Shown: positions 16,340 through 25,041, counted from the stretch's first letter. The stretch is DNA of 64,000 nucleotides from Clostridia bacterium (GCA_017410455.1 JAFQQT010000017.1:62001-126000), one strand, 5' to 3'. Notes: generated by a model not told the origin, from the sequence alone. Made by a program: numbers and translations.

Positions 16340-17427
16340 GCAGCACCTGTGGGCAGTGCTTGAAGCTGTCCATCTTCGGGCAGAGCCATGGCGAGGCCAT
16401 CGGCGTGACGCTGGACGGCTTTCCGGCGGGCATGGAGATCGACATGGATCGCCTGCTGGCCGAGATGGCCCGCCGCGCCCCCGGGCAGAGCGCCCTGACG
16501 ACTTCCCGCAAGGAAGCCGACGCGCCGGAATTCCTCTCCGGCGTGCTGGGTGGCCGCACCACCGGGCAGCCCATCTGCATCGTCATCCGCAACACCAACC
16601 AGCACAGCCGGGATTATGGCGACGGGGTCGACCTCGTCCGCCCCGGCCATGCCGATTACACCGGCCATGTGCGCTACTTCGGCTTTGAGGACTGGCGGGG
16701 CGGCGGCAGCTTCTCCGGCAGGCTCACCGCGCCCATTGTGGCGGCGGGCGCGCTGTGCAGCCAGTGGCTGGAGGCGCAGGGCGTCAGTATTGCCTGCCAC
16801 GTGCAGCAGCTGGGCAGCGTGCGGGACGCTTCCTTCATGGATGCGGACCCTGCAGCCGACTATACCTATATGAAGAAAATGCACCTGCCCACGCTGACGG
16901 CGGGCCTCGAAAAGCAGATGGAAGCCGAGGCCATGGCAGCCCGCGAGGACGGCGACTCCATCGGCGGCATGCTGGAGTGCATGATCACCGGCCTGCCCGC
17001 CGGGCTGGGTGCGCCCTTCTTTGACAGCATGGAGAGCGTGGTGAGCCACCTGCTGTTCTCCGTGCCGGCGGTCAAGGGCGTTGAGTTCGGTGCGGGCTTC
17101 GGCTTCGCGTCCATGCGCGGAAGCCAGGCCAACGACCCCTTCCGCATGGCGGACGGGAAGGTTGTTACCACCACGAACCACTCCGGCGGCGTCAACGGCG
17201 GCATCACCAATGGCATGCCGGTCATCTTCCGCTGCGTCATCCGGCCCACGCCCTCCATCGGGCAGGCGCAGCAGACCGTGTCGCTCAAGTCCGGCGAGAA
17301 CGCCGAGCTGGCCGTCAGGGGCCGCCACGACCCCTGCATCCTGCCCCGGGCGGTGCCGGTGATCGAGGCGATAGCGGCCATCGCCGTGATGGACCTGTGG
17401 AAGGAGCGTGCGGCATGCCTTATGTGA
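16336..17427 (+). CDS. aroC: Chorismate synthase
   Basis: A 363-residue flavin-dependent enzyme that turns EPSP into chorismate. Typical motifs are FGQSHGEAIGV at the start, GRTTGQPI, RPGHADYT, GGGSFSGRLTAPIVAAG and TNHSGGVNGGITNG. The ATG overlaps the aroA stop (ATGA) and the 3' end runs 13 bases past the pheA start, so the three genes are tightly coupled. Confidence 0.96.
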   Translation: MSSTCGQCLKLSIFGQSHGEAIGVTLDGFPAGMEIDMDRLLAEMARRAPGQSALTTSRKEADAPEFLSGVLGGRTTGQPICIVIRNTNQHSRDYGDGVDLVRPGHADYTGHVRYFGFEDWRGGGSFSGRLTAPIVAAGALCSQWLEAQGVSIACHVQQLGSVRDASFMDADPAADYTYMKKMHLPTLTAGLEKQMEAEAMAAREDGDSIGGMLECMITGLPAGLGAPFFDSMESVVSHLLFSVPAVKGVEFGAGFGFASMRGSQANDPFRMADGKVVTTTNHSGGVNGGITNGMPVIFRCVIRPTPSIGQAQQTVSLKSGENAELAVRGRHDPCILPRAVPVIEAIAAIAVMDLWKERAACLM

Positions 17428-18242
17428 TCGCTTATCCGGGCACGGCGGGGAGCTTCTCCCACGGCGCGGCGCAGGACGCCTTCCCGGGCAGCGCCTGCGT
17501 GGGCTACGCCACCTTCCCGGAAGCCGCGCAGGCCGTTGTGGACGGTCAGGCGGACTACGCGATGCTGCCGGTGGAGAACTCCTTTGCGGGCGCTGTGCTG
17601 CCGACATACTCCCTGCTGGAGAAGCTGCCCCTGCACATCGTGGGCGAAACGATGAAGCCCGTGCGGCATCAGCTGCTGGGCGTGCCGGGGGCGACGCTGG
17701 CGGACATCCGCGTGATCGCCAGCCATCCGCAGGCCATCGCCCAGTGCGACGAGTTCCTGCAGACGCTGCCGGGGGTGCAGATCGTCCCCTCGGGCAACAC
17801 GGCGATCTCCGCCCGCGAGGTGGCTGCGCTGGGGGAGAAGTCCCGCGCGGCCATCGCCAGCGCCGAGGCGGCGAAGGAGTACGGCCTCGTGCCCCTGGCG
17901 GAGAACATCCAGACCTCCGCCACCAACACGACCCGCTTCTTCATCCTCTCCATGAGCGCCATCCCGCTGGACACGCCCTGCAAGGCCACCGTCACCTTCA
18001 CGGTGAACAACGAGGTGGGTGCGCTGGTGCGGGTGCTGTCCTCCTTCGCTGAGAGCGGGCTGAACATGAGCCGCATCGAGAGCCGCCCCATGCCGGAGAC
18101 GCCTTTCCGGTATTTCTTCTCGGCGGATTTCGAGGGCGAGATGGACGCGGCGCACCTGTCCCGCGCCATGGCGGCGGCCCGGCCCTCCACCTGCCAGCTG
18201 CGGCTGCTGGGCGTGTATCCCAAGGCCGCGATGCCCTGCTGA
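17415..18242 (+). CDS. pheA: Prephenate dehydratase
   Basis: A 275-residue monofunctional enzyme that makes phenylpyruvate for phenylalanine. The catalytic domain begins YPGTAGSFSHGAAQDAF and contains PVENSFAGAV and TNTTRFFIL (TRF motif). The C-terminal ACT domain (residues about 195-270, with ESRPMP) gives phenylalanine feedback inhibition. The start at 17415 is preferred over GTG at 17397 because AAGGAG sits 8 bases upstream. No chorismate mutase domain is attached. Confidence 0.94.
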   Translation: MPYVIAYPGTAGSFSHGAAQDAFPGSACVGYATFPEAAQAVVDGQADYAMLPVENSFAGAVLPTYSLLEKLPLHIVGETMKPVRHQLLGVPGATLADIRVIASHPQAIAQCDEFLQTLPGVQIVPSGNTAISAREVAALGEKSRAAIASAEAAKEYGLVPLAENIQTSATNTTRFFILSMSAIPLDTPCKATVTFTVNNEVGALVRVLSSFAESGLNMSRIESRPMPETPFRYFFSADFEGEMDAAHLSRAMAAARPSTCQLRLLGVYPKAAMPC

Positions 18243-18250
18243 TGCAATGC

Positions 18251-18289
18251 CAGCGCGGTATGTCCCGATAGCAGGGGCATGCCGCGCTG
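18251..18289 (+). terminator. Hairpin after pheA
   Basis: CAGCGCGGTATGTCCC (18251-18266) and GGGGCATGCCGCGCTG (18274-18289) form a long stem. No T run follows, so it may stabilise the 3' end rather than terminate alone. Confidence 0.55.
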
Positions 18290-18335
18290 CGGTTGGGACG
18301 GGCTGAAGAATTTTGAGAAAATTTCAAAAAAACGC

Positions 18336-18364
18336 TTGACATTCTCCCTGAAGTGCGATATACT
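18336..18364 (+). promoter_or_regulatory. Promoter of the tRNA-Arg genes
   Basis: TTGACA (18336-18341), 17-base spacer, TATACT (18359-18364), about 50 bases before the first tRNA. Confidence 0.85.
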
Positions 18365-18415
18365 GATAGAGCTGTCAGGGAATGCCGGGTAACAGCGGCA
18401 GGCAGCACAGGATGT

Positions 18416-18492
18416 GGTCTCGTAGCTCAGCTGGATAGAGTGTTTGACTACGAATCAAAAGGTCGCAGGTTCGAGTCCTGCCGGGATCACCA
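18416..18492 (+). tRNA. tRNA-Arg (ACG)
   Basis: A full cloverleaf: acceptor GGTCTCG/CGGGATC (two wobble pairs), D arm GCTCAGCTGGATAGAGT, anticodon arm TTTGA-CTACGAA-TCAAA with anticodon ACG, T arm GCAGG-TTCGAGT-CCTGC, discriminator A and an encoded CCA. It reads CGN arginine codons after A34 is changed to inosine. Confidence 0.93.
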
Positions 18493-18502
18493 AATTTCAT
18501 AT

Positions 18503-18576
18503 GGTTCCGTAGCTCAACTGGATAGAGCGTCTGCCTACGGAGCAGAAGGTTGCAGGTTCGAGCCCTGCCGGGATCA
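18503..18576 (+). tRNA. tRNA-Arg (ACG), second copy without encoded CCA
   Basis: Acceptor GGTTCCG/CGGGATC, D arm GCTCAACTGGATAGAGC, anticodon arm TCTGC-CTACGGA-GCAGA with anticodon ACG, T arm GCAGG-TTCGAGC-CCTGC, discriminator A. The next bases are CGA, so CCA must be added by an enzyme. Same anticodon as the copy 10 bases upstream but a different anticodon stem and base 37 (G rather than A). Confidence 0.92.
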
Positions 18577-18581
18577 CGAAG

Positions 18582-18608
18582 ACCTCATCGCACAGCGGTG
18601 AGGTTTTT
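18582..18608 (+). terminator. Terminator of the tRNA operon
   Basis: ACCTCATCGC (18582-18591) pairs with GCGGTGAGGT (18595-18604), followed by a T run. Confidence 0.8.
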
Positions 18609-18624
18609 CTTTGCGTCTGCGCAT

Positions 18625-18653
18625 TTGACGCGCGCCATTGCTTGTGGTAAAAT
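18625..18653 (+). promoter_or_regulatory. Promoter of the Gfo/Idh gene pair
   Basis: TTGACG (18625-18630), 17-base spacer, TAAAAT (18648-18653). Confidence 0.75.
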
Positions 18654-18692
18654 GAGTGAAAACGACGTTTTCAGGCAGGGGAGGATGCACGG

Positions 18693-19679
18693 ATGAGGAT
18701 TGCAATTCTGGGTGCGGGTGCCATCGCGCGGACGATGTGCGCCACGGTTCGCGGAATGGCCGCGCAGGGACGGAATGTGGAGCTGTACGCTGTGGGCAGC
18801 CGCGACCTCGAACGGGCCGAAGCTTTCGCGCGGGAGGAGGACGTCCACCGTGCCTATGGCTCCTACGAGGCGATGCTGGATGACCCGGCGGTGGATCTGG
18901 TCTACATCGCCACGCCCCACAGCCACCATGCCGAGCAGATGAAGATGTGCATCCACGCCGGCAAGCCCGTGCTCTGCGAGAAGGCCTTCACGCCCAACCT
19001 CCGGCAGGCCGAGGAGGTGCTGGCGCTGGCGGCGGAGAATCGCGTCTATGTCGCCGACGCCCTCTGGCCGCGCTACATGCCCTCCCGCTGGATCATCAAC
19101 GACCTGCTGGCGGAGGACGCCATCGGCGAGCCCTGCATGCTCTACTCGAACCTCTGCTATTCCATCGAGCACAAGGCCCGCATCACCGATCCCGCGCTGG
19201 CTGGCGGCGCGCTGCTGGACGTGGGCATCTATCCGCTGAACTTCGCCTCGATGGTGTTCGGCGACGACATCGTGCGCATCAACAGCACGGTTGAGCTGAT
19301 GGACACCGGTGTGGACCGCACGGAGACCATCACCATCAAGTACCGGGGCGGCCGCATGTCCCAGCTGATGGCCTCCACGGCCTTCAACAGCGACCGACGC
19401 GCCGTCGTGTACGGCACGAAGGGCTTCATGATCGTGGACAACGTGAACAATCCGCACCGGATCGAGATCTACGACCGGGACGAGCGGCGCATCCCCAAGC
19501 GCATCGTGGGTGTGCCGCCGCAGATCACCGGCTATGAATACGAGGTGGAGGCCTGCCTGCGCGACCTGCAGGAGGGGAACCTGGAACCTCGGGAGATGCC
19601 CCATGAGCAGACGCGGATGATGCTCCGGCAGACAGACGCCCTGCGCGCGATCTGGCGGGTGAAGTACCCCTTTGAATGA
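18693..19679 (+). CDS. Gfo/Idh/MocA family oxidoreductase (first of a tandem pair)
   Basis: A 328-residue NAD(P)-dependent sugar oxidoreductase. The Rossmann motif is ILGAGAIARTMC at the N-terminus, the cofactor/active-site motif is GKPVLCEKAF (Lys of the EKP-type motif), and LAGGALLDVGIYPLNFA belongs to the C-terminal fold. The substrate is not known; similarity is to dimeric dihydrodiol/xylose dehydrogenase-like members. It shares long identical stretches with the gene at 19732. Position ahead of pectin/xylan genes suggests a sugar or uronate substrate (inference). Confidence 0.88.
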   Translation: MRIAILGAGAIARTMCATVRGMAAQGRNVELYAVGSRDLERAEAFAREEDVHRAYGSYEAMLDDPAVDLVYIATPHSHHAEQMKMCIHAGKPVLCEKAFTPNLRQAEEVLALAAENRVYVADALWPRYMPSRWIINDLLAEDAIGEPCMLYSNLCYSIEHKARITDPALAGGALLDVGIYPLNFASMVFGDDIVRINSTVELMDTGVDRTETITIKYRGGRMSQLMASTAFNSDRRAVVYGTKGFMIVDNVNNPHRIEIYDRDERRIPKRIVGVPPQITGYEYEVEACLRDLQEGNLEPREMPHEQTRMMLRQTDALRAIWRVKYPFE

Positions 19680-19681
19680 TG

Positions 19682-19716
19682 CCTGAAATATACCCCGAAA
19701 TCCCGAAAACTACCCT
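19682..19716 (-). repeat. Paired intergenic motif, copy A
   Basis: On the plus strand CCTGAAATATACCC (19682-19695) and CCCGAAAACTACCC (19702-19715), start to start 20 bases. This is one of six intergenic sites with a motif near GGGTATATTTCGGG (minus-strand sense here). Confidence 0.6.
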
Positions 19717-19731
19717 GACGGAGGATTCGCT

Positions 19732-20718
19732 ATGAAGATCGGCATTCTGGGCGCGGGGAACATCTCCCGCAGCATGTGCGCCACCATCCGCGGCATGAAG
19801 GAGGCGGGCCGTCTGGTGGAGCTGTACGCGGTGGCCTCCCGCAACGTGGATAAGGCTGTCCGTTTCGCCAGGGAGCAGGGCGTGGGCCGGGCCTATGGCA
19901 GCTATGAGGAGATGCTGACCGACCCGGCGGTGGAGCTGGTCTACATCGCCACGCCCCACAGCCACCATGCCGAGCAGATGAAGCAGTGCATCCTGGCCGG
20001 CAAGCCCGTGCTGTGCGAGAAGAGCTTCACGGCCACGGCGGCTCAGGCGGAGGAGGTGCTGCAGCTGGCCAGGGAGCGCGGCGTGTACGTCGCCGAGGCC
20101 ATCTGGACGCGCTACATGCCTGCGCGGCGCATGATCAACGGGCTGATCGCCAGCGGCGCCATCGGCGAACCGCTGCTGCTGACGGCAAACCTCTGCTACA
20201 CCATCGAGCACATCGACCGCATCCGCCTGCCGGAGCTGGCGGGCGGCGCGCTGCTGGACGTGGGCGTGTATGTGCTCAACTTCGCCTCCATGGTCTTCGG
20301 CGACGACATCGCCTCCATGGAGAGCCACGTGGAGATGCTGCCCACGGGCGTGGACCGCACGGAGAACATCACCCTGCGCTATGCGGATGGCCGCACGGCG
20401 ATGCTGATGGCATCCGCTGCCTTCAACAGCGACCGCCGCTGCGTGGTGTATGGCACGAAGGGCTATCTGACCGTCGACAACGTGAACAACCCGGCCTTCA
20501 TCGAGGTGTTTGACAAGGACGAGCGCATTCACCCCGTGCAGCACATCGACGTGCCCGTGCAGATCACCGGCTATGAGTACGAGGTGGAGGCCTGCCTGCG
20601 GGATATCCCCCTGGGGCGTATCGAGCCGGAGGAGATGCCTCACAGCGAGGTGCTGACCATCATGCGCCAGATGGACGCGCTCCGGGCGCAGTGGGGCATG
20701 AAGTACCCTTTTAAATGA
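19732..20718 (+). CDS. Gfo/Idh/MocA family oxidoreductase (second of a tandem pair)
   Basis: A 328-residue paralogue of the previous gene with the same length and motif order: ILGAGNISRSMC, GKPVLCEKSF, LAGGALLDVGVYVLNFA. Several DNA stretches are identical between the two, for example the roughly 45 bases around 18900-18944 and 19939-19983. That suggests recent duplication or gene conversion. It has its own ribosome binding site (GGAGG) after a 52-base gap. Confidence 0.88.
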   Translation: MKIGILGAGNISRSMCATIRGMKEAGRLVELYAVASRNVDKAVRFAREQGVGRAYGSYEEMLTDPAVELVYIATPHSHHAEQMKQCILAGKPVLCEKSFTATAAQAEEVLQLARERGVYVAEAIWTRYMPARRMINGLIASGAIGEPLLLTANLCYTIEHIDRIRLPELAGGALLDVGVYVLNFASMVFGDDIASMESHVEMLPTGVDRTENITLRYADGRTAMLMASAAFNSDRRCVVYGTKGYLTVDNVNNPAFIEVFDKDERIHPVQHIDVPVQITGYEYEVEACLRDIPLGRIEPEEMPHSEVLTIMRQMDALRAQWGMKYPFK

Positions 20719-20759
20719 GGTATATAACGGGAATGCGATGCAATGAGGTGGATATCGGG
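20718..20759 (+). repeat. Paired intergenic motif, copy B
   Basis: AGGTATATAACGGG (20718-20731) and AGGTGGATATCGGG (20746-20759), 28 bases apart, in the gap after the second Gfo/Idh gene. Confidence 0.55.
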
Positions 20760-20867
20760 AGAAATCCTGCCGCCTGAAAAAGTGCATGCCTGCCGCTGGA
20801 TGAATTGGCGATGCGCTGGCGTTGACAAAGCACCGCCGCTGTGCCATCATGGAGGCAGGCAGACTAC

Positions 20868-20901
20868 CGCCGCAGCCGGTCCGCCGGAGTGCGGCGTTTT
20901 T
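20868..20901 (+). terminator. Terminator or attenuator before the esterase gene
   Basis: CGCCGCA (20868-20874) pairs with TGCGGCG (20890-20896), then five T residues. It lies 31 bases before the esterase start, so it ends upstream transcripts or could attenuate the esterase-GH43 unit. Confidence 0.65.
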
Positions 20902-20931
20902 CGTTCACGGAGCATGAAAGGGGAGAGCATC

Positions 20932-21681
20932 ATGATCACCATCTTCTGGGCGGGGGATTCCACTGTCAAGCAGAATTCCATCGTCAACTTCCCGCAGACG
21001 GGTATCGGCCAGGCCTTCACGCGCTACATCGACCGCGAGCGCGTGCGGGTGGAGAACCACGCGGAGAATGGCCGCTCCACGAAGTCCTTCATCGACGAGG
21101 GCCGCATGGCGCCCATCTACGACCGCATCACCCGGGGGGATTTCCTCTTCGTGCAGTTCGGCCACAACGACGAGAAGGTGAACGATCCCCGGCGCTACAC
21201 CGACCCGGACACGGCCTTCCAGGAGAACCTGGAGAAGTTCGTGAACGTGGCCCGGAACAAGGGCGCCACACCCGTGTTCATCACGCCCGTGACGCGCTTC
21301 CATCTGGGTGAGGCCGGCGAGGATTACCGCCATCTCCGCTGGGCAGCGGCGGTGAAGGCGGCAGGCGCGCGGCTGGGCGTGGCCGTCATCGATCTGACGA
21401 GCCTGTCCGAAAGGCTTGTGCAGGCCACGGGCGAGGCTGCGCGCACCACCTTCTACATGAACCTCCCCGCGCGCACATATCCCCATTTCCCCTGTGGTCA
21501 GCGGGACAACACCCACCTGCAGCCCGCAGGCGCGCTGGCCTTTGCGGGCCTGATCGCCCGGGAGCTGCGCAGCATGGGCGGCGAATATGCCGCGCTGCTC
21601 TGCCAGGATTTCGACAAGTATGTGGCTGAGGCGGATGGCGCCTCCAGGGTGGACAACGCGGCTCAGGAGGTGGAACTGTGA
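20932..21681 (+). CDS. SGNH-type esterase, rhamnogalacturonan acetylesterase-like
   Basis: A 249-residue serine esterase of the SGNH hydrolase type. Block I is WAGDSTVKQ (Ser), the Asn block is FVQFGHNDEK, and the C-terminal catalytic pair lies in DNTHLQPAGA (Asp and His). The order and spacing fit rhamnogalacturonan acetylesterases (YesT-like), which remove acetyl groups from pectin. The ATG at 20932 follows a GGGGAG site. There is no signal peptide, so it acts in the cytoplasm on imported oligomers. It overlaps the GH43 gene by 4 bases. Confidence 0.82.
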   Translation: MITIFWAGDSTVKQNSIVNFPQTGIGQAFTRYIDRERVRVENHAENGRSTKSFIDEGRMAPIYDRITRGDFLFVQFGHNDEKVNDPRRYTDPDTAFQENLEKFVNVARNKGATPVFITPVTRFHLGEAGEDYRHLRWAAAVKAAGARLGVAVIDLTSLSERLVQATGEAARTTFYMNLPARTYPHFPCGQRDNTHLQPAGALAFAGLIARELRSMGGEYAALLCQDFDKYVAEADGASRVDNAAQEVEL

Positions 21682-23303
21682 GCGAGTACCTGTACCTGCC
21701 CGACAACGGCGACGGCACCTATCAGAACCCGGTGATCTTCTGCGATTACTCCGACCCGGACTGCATCTGCGTGGATGGCGTGTACTACATGACGGCCTCC
21801 ACCTTCAACTATGTGCCGGGCCTGCCCATCCTCGTCAGCCGCGACCTGATCAACTGGAAGCTGGTCAACTACGCGCTGAAAAACATCCCGGTGGCGCGCT
21901 TTGCCGCCCCCTGCCACGCCCATGGCGTCTGGGCGCCGGCCATCCGCCATCATGACGGCATGTTCTACATCTATTACGGTCAGCCCGACGAGGGCATCTA
22001 CATGGTGCGCACGGCGGATCCCCTGGGCGAATGGGACGAGCCGGTGCTCGTCCTGCCCGGCAAGGGTCTGATCGACCCCTGCCCCTTCTGGGACGACGAC
22101 GGCCGTGCCTGGGTCATCCACGGATACGCCAAGAGCCGCATCGGCTTCAAGAGCTGGCTGGGCATCTTCCCCATGACGGCGGATGGCAAGCGTGCCATCG
22201 GCGACGACAGGCTGCTCTTCGACGGCACGGCCGATCATCCCACCATCGAGGGCCCCAAGGTGCACAAGCGGGACGGCTGGTACTACATCTTCGCCCCTGC
22301 CGGCGGCGTGGCAACGGGCTGGCAGACGGTGCTGCGCAGCCGCGAGCTGCACGGCCCCTATGAGGATCGCGTCGTGCTCAAGCAGGGCTCCAGCGACACC
22401 AACGGCCCTCATCAGGGCGCGTGGATCGAGACACCCCACGGGGAGCACTGGTTCATGCACTTCCAGAGCCGCGGCCTCTACGGGCGCATCACCCACCTGC
22501 AGCCCATGCGCTGGGGGGAGGACGGTTGGCCTTACATCGGTCAGGCGGACGAGAACCCCGTGGACGCGGCGGACGTCCCTGCGGGCGACGACGCGGCGCA
22601 GGCGGCGCTCAAGGCCAACGCGGCGGACTGCGGCATCCCTGTGGACGTGTGGGAGAAGCCCATCAGCCCGGACTGCGAGCGCACGGGCGAGATCGGCTCG
22701 GACGATTTCACCGGCCCGATGGGGCTGCAGTGGCAGTTCATGGGCAACTGGCGCGGGGACTTCTACGACTGCGGCGAGGGTCGGCTGCGGCTGTACGCCC
22801 GCGAGCTGCCCTGCGGCGGCACGAAGCTCTGGGAATGTCCGCAGACCTGCACGCAGAAGATCGCCGCCCCGGCCTTCTGCGCCACGACGACGGTGGATGT
22901 GTCCGGCCTGAAGCCCGGCGAGCAGGCGGGCGTGGGCCTTGTGGGCGGCCAGTACGCCTACGCGGCCCTGCGGCGCACGGCGGACGGGCTGTCGCTGGTG
23001 TATGTGGTCAGCGAGGGCAAGGAGCACACCGAGCAGGTCACTGACGAGATCGTCGGCCTGCCCGAGGCGCCCGTGACCTTCCGCATGATGCTGCTGCCCA
23101 CGGGCTACGACCAGGCGGTGATGACCCTCGAATACGCTGTGGACGGCGTGTTCCGTCAGGTTGGTCAGCCCTTCGCCCCGGCGCGGCACACCTGGGTTGG
23201 CGCGCGCGTGGCACTCTTCGCCATGCCTCTTGACGGTGGCGCGGACAAGGGCGGCTACGCGGACTTCGGCGCGGTGACCGTGGAACCTGTGGAGACACTG
23301 TAA
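21678..23303 (+). CDS. Glycoside hydrolase family 43, beta-xylosidase/arabinofuranosidase-like
   Basis: A 541-residue enzyme. Residues 1-320 form a five-bladed GH43 propeller. The likely catalytic acids are Asp in DYSDPDCI, Asp in LIDPCPFWDDDG and Glu in TIEGPKVHKRDG. Residues about 330-541 are the C-terminal beta-sandwich common in GH43 xylosidases. It starts with GTG (GTGA overlap, AGGAGG upstream). There is no signal peptide, so side chains are trimmed inside the cell. Xylose versus arabinose release cannot be decided by eye. Confidence 0.9.
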   Translation: MSEYLYLPDNGDGTYQNPVIFCDYSDPDCICVDGVYYMTASTFNYVPGLPILVSRDLINWKLVNYALKNIPVARFAAPCHAHGVWAPAIRHHDGMFYIYYGQPDEGIYMVRTADPLGEWDEPVLVLPGKGLIDPCPFWDDDGRAWVIHGYAKSRIGFKSWLGIFPMTADGKRAIGDDRLLFDGTADHPTIEGPKVHKRDGWYYIFAPAGGVATGWQTVLRSRELHGPYEDRVVLKQGSSDTNGPHQGAWIETPHGEHWFMHFQSRGLYGRITHLQPMRWGEDGWPYIGQADENPVDAADVPAGDDAAQAALKANAADCGIPVDVWEKPISPDCERTGEIGSDDFTGPMGLQWQFMGNWRGDFYDCGEGRLRLYARELPCGGTKLWECPQTCTQKIAAPAFCATTTVDVSGLKPGEQAGVGLVGGQYAYAALRRTADGLSLVYVVSEGKEHTEQVTDEIVGLPEAPVTFRMMLLPTGYDQAVMTLEYAVDGVFRQVGQPFAPARHTWVGARVALFAMPLDGGADKGGYADFGAVTVEPVETL

Positions 23304-23311
23304 AACAAATC

Positions 23312-23346
23312 GGGCTGCTCCTGCGCTTTGGCGGGGGCAGCCCTTT
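23312..23346. terminator. Terminator between GH43 and the sigma factor gene
   Basis: GGGCTGC (23312-23318) pairs with GCAGCCC (23337-23343), followed by TTT, between convergent genes. Confidence 0.7.
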
Positions 23347-23350
23347 GCGC

Positions 23351-24952
23351 TTACGGGGTGAGGATGAGAGCATGCAGGCTCCGCCGCTCCTCCGGGGTGG
23401 GGAGGGGAAGGACGCCATCCTGCACGAGCTGGTGCAGGCAGTGGAGGATGAACCGGTCAGCGCTGAAGACGGTCTGCAGCGTGTACTCCCGCAGCAGGCG
23501 CAGGTGGGGCGGCGTGTCTGCCATGAGGGCGGAGGCGTATGGCTCAAGCAGGGCCTGGAGGACGTCGCGGTGGGCTGCATAGACGCTGCGGGCTGCGTCC
23601 AGCAGCTGCTGCTGCACGGCCTGCCCCTTCACCCAGACGGGCAGGAGCGTGGCGCAGCAGCGGCCCTGTTCGTCGCGGAAGGAGCGCATCACGCCCCGGC
23701 GCACCAGCACGGCGGTTTCCTCCTCGTTCAGCCGCTCGTGCCGGATGAACAGGCGGCGCAGGAGGCTGATGATCCGCACCTCGGTGGCGTGCATGATTTC
23801 GCCAATGCGCTCCTCTGACCAGATGGTGTCGATCTGCCACAGGGTCAGGCCCTCGCATTCGTTCCAGCAGGGGCCGCTGAAGCGTTCCATGCCCTGGGCC
23901 AGGGCGGGCTCCTTCGTGCCGGGCGGGATGATGGCGGCACAGCAGAGGTTCTGCCCGCCATCGGGGCGGAGGGTGGCCGCCTGCTGGAAGGTGACGCTGC
24001 CGCCCCCCTGGCTGGCGATCATCCACGGGACGAGCGCCCACAGCGCGTATGCCCGCCCATGTCCGGCGGGGATGCCGATGCGATCTTCCCGGAGCATATC
24101 CGGGGTGACGGCCTGGGCCAGGGCCGGGGCGAGCAGGGCGGCGGCCCGTGTGTGCAGCGCGTCGGAGAGGCGGATGAGCTCGGGCGTCCACTCGGTCAGC
24201 AGGATGGCGCAGCGGTAGCGGCCGTGCTCCTCGCAGAGGTAGCCCTGGCTGGCGAGGCGGGCGGCCTCGTCCTCGACATAGGCGGGGGAAACGCCAAGGC
24301 TGTCGGCGATTTCAGCGGCAGAGCGGGCCTCGCGCCAGCAGGCGTAGGCGATGTTCTGCGCGAGCGTGCCGCGGAAGGCGCGCCAGGGGCTGCCCTCCGG
24401 GCCGATGCTTCCCTCGGTGTGGAAGCCGGAAAAACGGATGGGGTCGAATTTCAGTCGTGCAGCGTCGTGGGGATGGGTCATTGTCTGCTTCAGCTCCTTC
24501 CTTGCTTCGTGCAGGTGCCACTTGACGGTGCCGGCGGGGATGCCGAGCTCGCGGGCGATCTCCGCGATGCGCAGGCCGTGGAAGTAATGCAGCGACACGA
24601 TCTGCCGCTGTTGCCGCCCCAGGCGGGCGACGCCCTCGTGCAGCTGGCAGATCTCCTCCCGGGCCAGCAGCGCGGCGGGCAGGTCGCTGTCATCGGCGGC
24701 GTCCGGCGGCACGCCCACCGTGCAGCGGGCGCGGGTTCGGTGATGATTGGCCAGCGTGTTGCGGGCGATGGTCCACAGGTAGCGCGTGGGGTCGGGAATG
24801 TCATCGCGCTGCACCAGCGCGGCCAGCGTCCGCAGCAGGATCTCCTGCGCCGTGTCCTCGGCGTCCTGCACGCTGGCGCAGCGGCGCAGGCAGTAGCCGT
24901 ACACGGGCTGCATCTGCGCCTGCGTAAAGGCGGCGGCGGTCTCTCTGTCCAT
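23351..24952 (-). CDS. ECF-type sigma factor with a 365-residue C-terminal extension
   Basis: A 533-residue protein, far longer than a normal ECF sigma factor (about 170-200). Residues 1-75 are region 2 (YGYCLRRCASVQDAEDTAQEIL), and residues about 110-160 are region 4 with its helix-turn-helix (LRIAEIARELGIPAGTVKWHLHEAR). The rest is an extension containing a second helix-turn-helix at about 205-235 (AAEIADSLGVSPAYVEDEAARL) and mixed helical segments with WSEERIGEIMHATEV. No anti-sigma gene is adjacent. The extension may sense a signal or bind DNA directly (inference). The start at 24952 has GGAGG 7 bases upstream. Confidence 0.82.
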   Translation of the reverse strand: MDRETAAAFTQAQMQPVYGYCLRRCASVQDAEDTAQEILLRTLAALVQRDDIPDPTRYLWTIARNTLANHHRTRARCTVGVPPDAADDSDLPAALLAREEICQLHEGVARLGRQQRQIVSLHYFHGLRIAEIARELGIPAGTVKWHLHEARKELKQTMTHPHDAARLKFDPIRFSGFHTEGSIGPEGSPWRAFRGTLAQNIAYACWREARSAAEIADSLGVSPAYVEDEAARLASQGYLCEEHGRYRCAILLTEWTPELIRLSDALHTRAAALLAPALAQAVTPDMLREDRIGIPAGHGRAYALWALVPWMIASQGGGSVTFQQAATLRPDGGQNLCCAAIIPPGTKEPALAQGMERFSGPCWNECEGLTLWQIDTIWSEERIGEIMHATEVRIISLLRRLFIRHERLNEEETAVLVRRGVMRSFRDEQGRCCATLLPVWVKGQAVQQQLLDAARSVYAAHRDVLQALLEPYASALMADTPPHLRLLREYTLQTVFSADRFILHCLHQLVQDGVLPLPTPEERRSLHALILTP

Positions 24953-25041
24953 GGGGCACCTCCGGGAATGAACGCGTTCACCCATACAGACGGGCGTGGA
25001 GCCAAAAGGTTGGATAATGCGGAAACTTTCTGCGCGGATGA

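Noticed and set aside
18353-18601. An 82-codon open frame across the tRNA region
   Set aside because: It runs through two well-formed tRNA genes.
20822-20850. TTGACA with CATCAT as a promoter of the esterase-GH43 genes
   Set aside because: The -10 element matches poorly; the genes may instead be read from upstream through the terminator-like hairpin.
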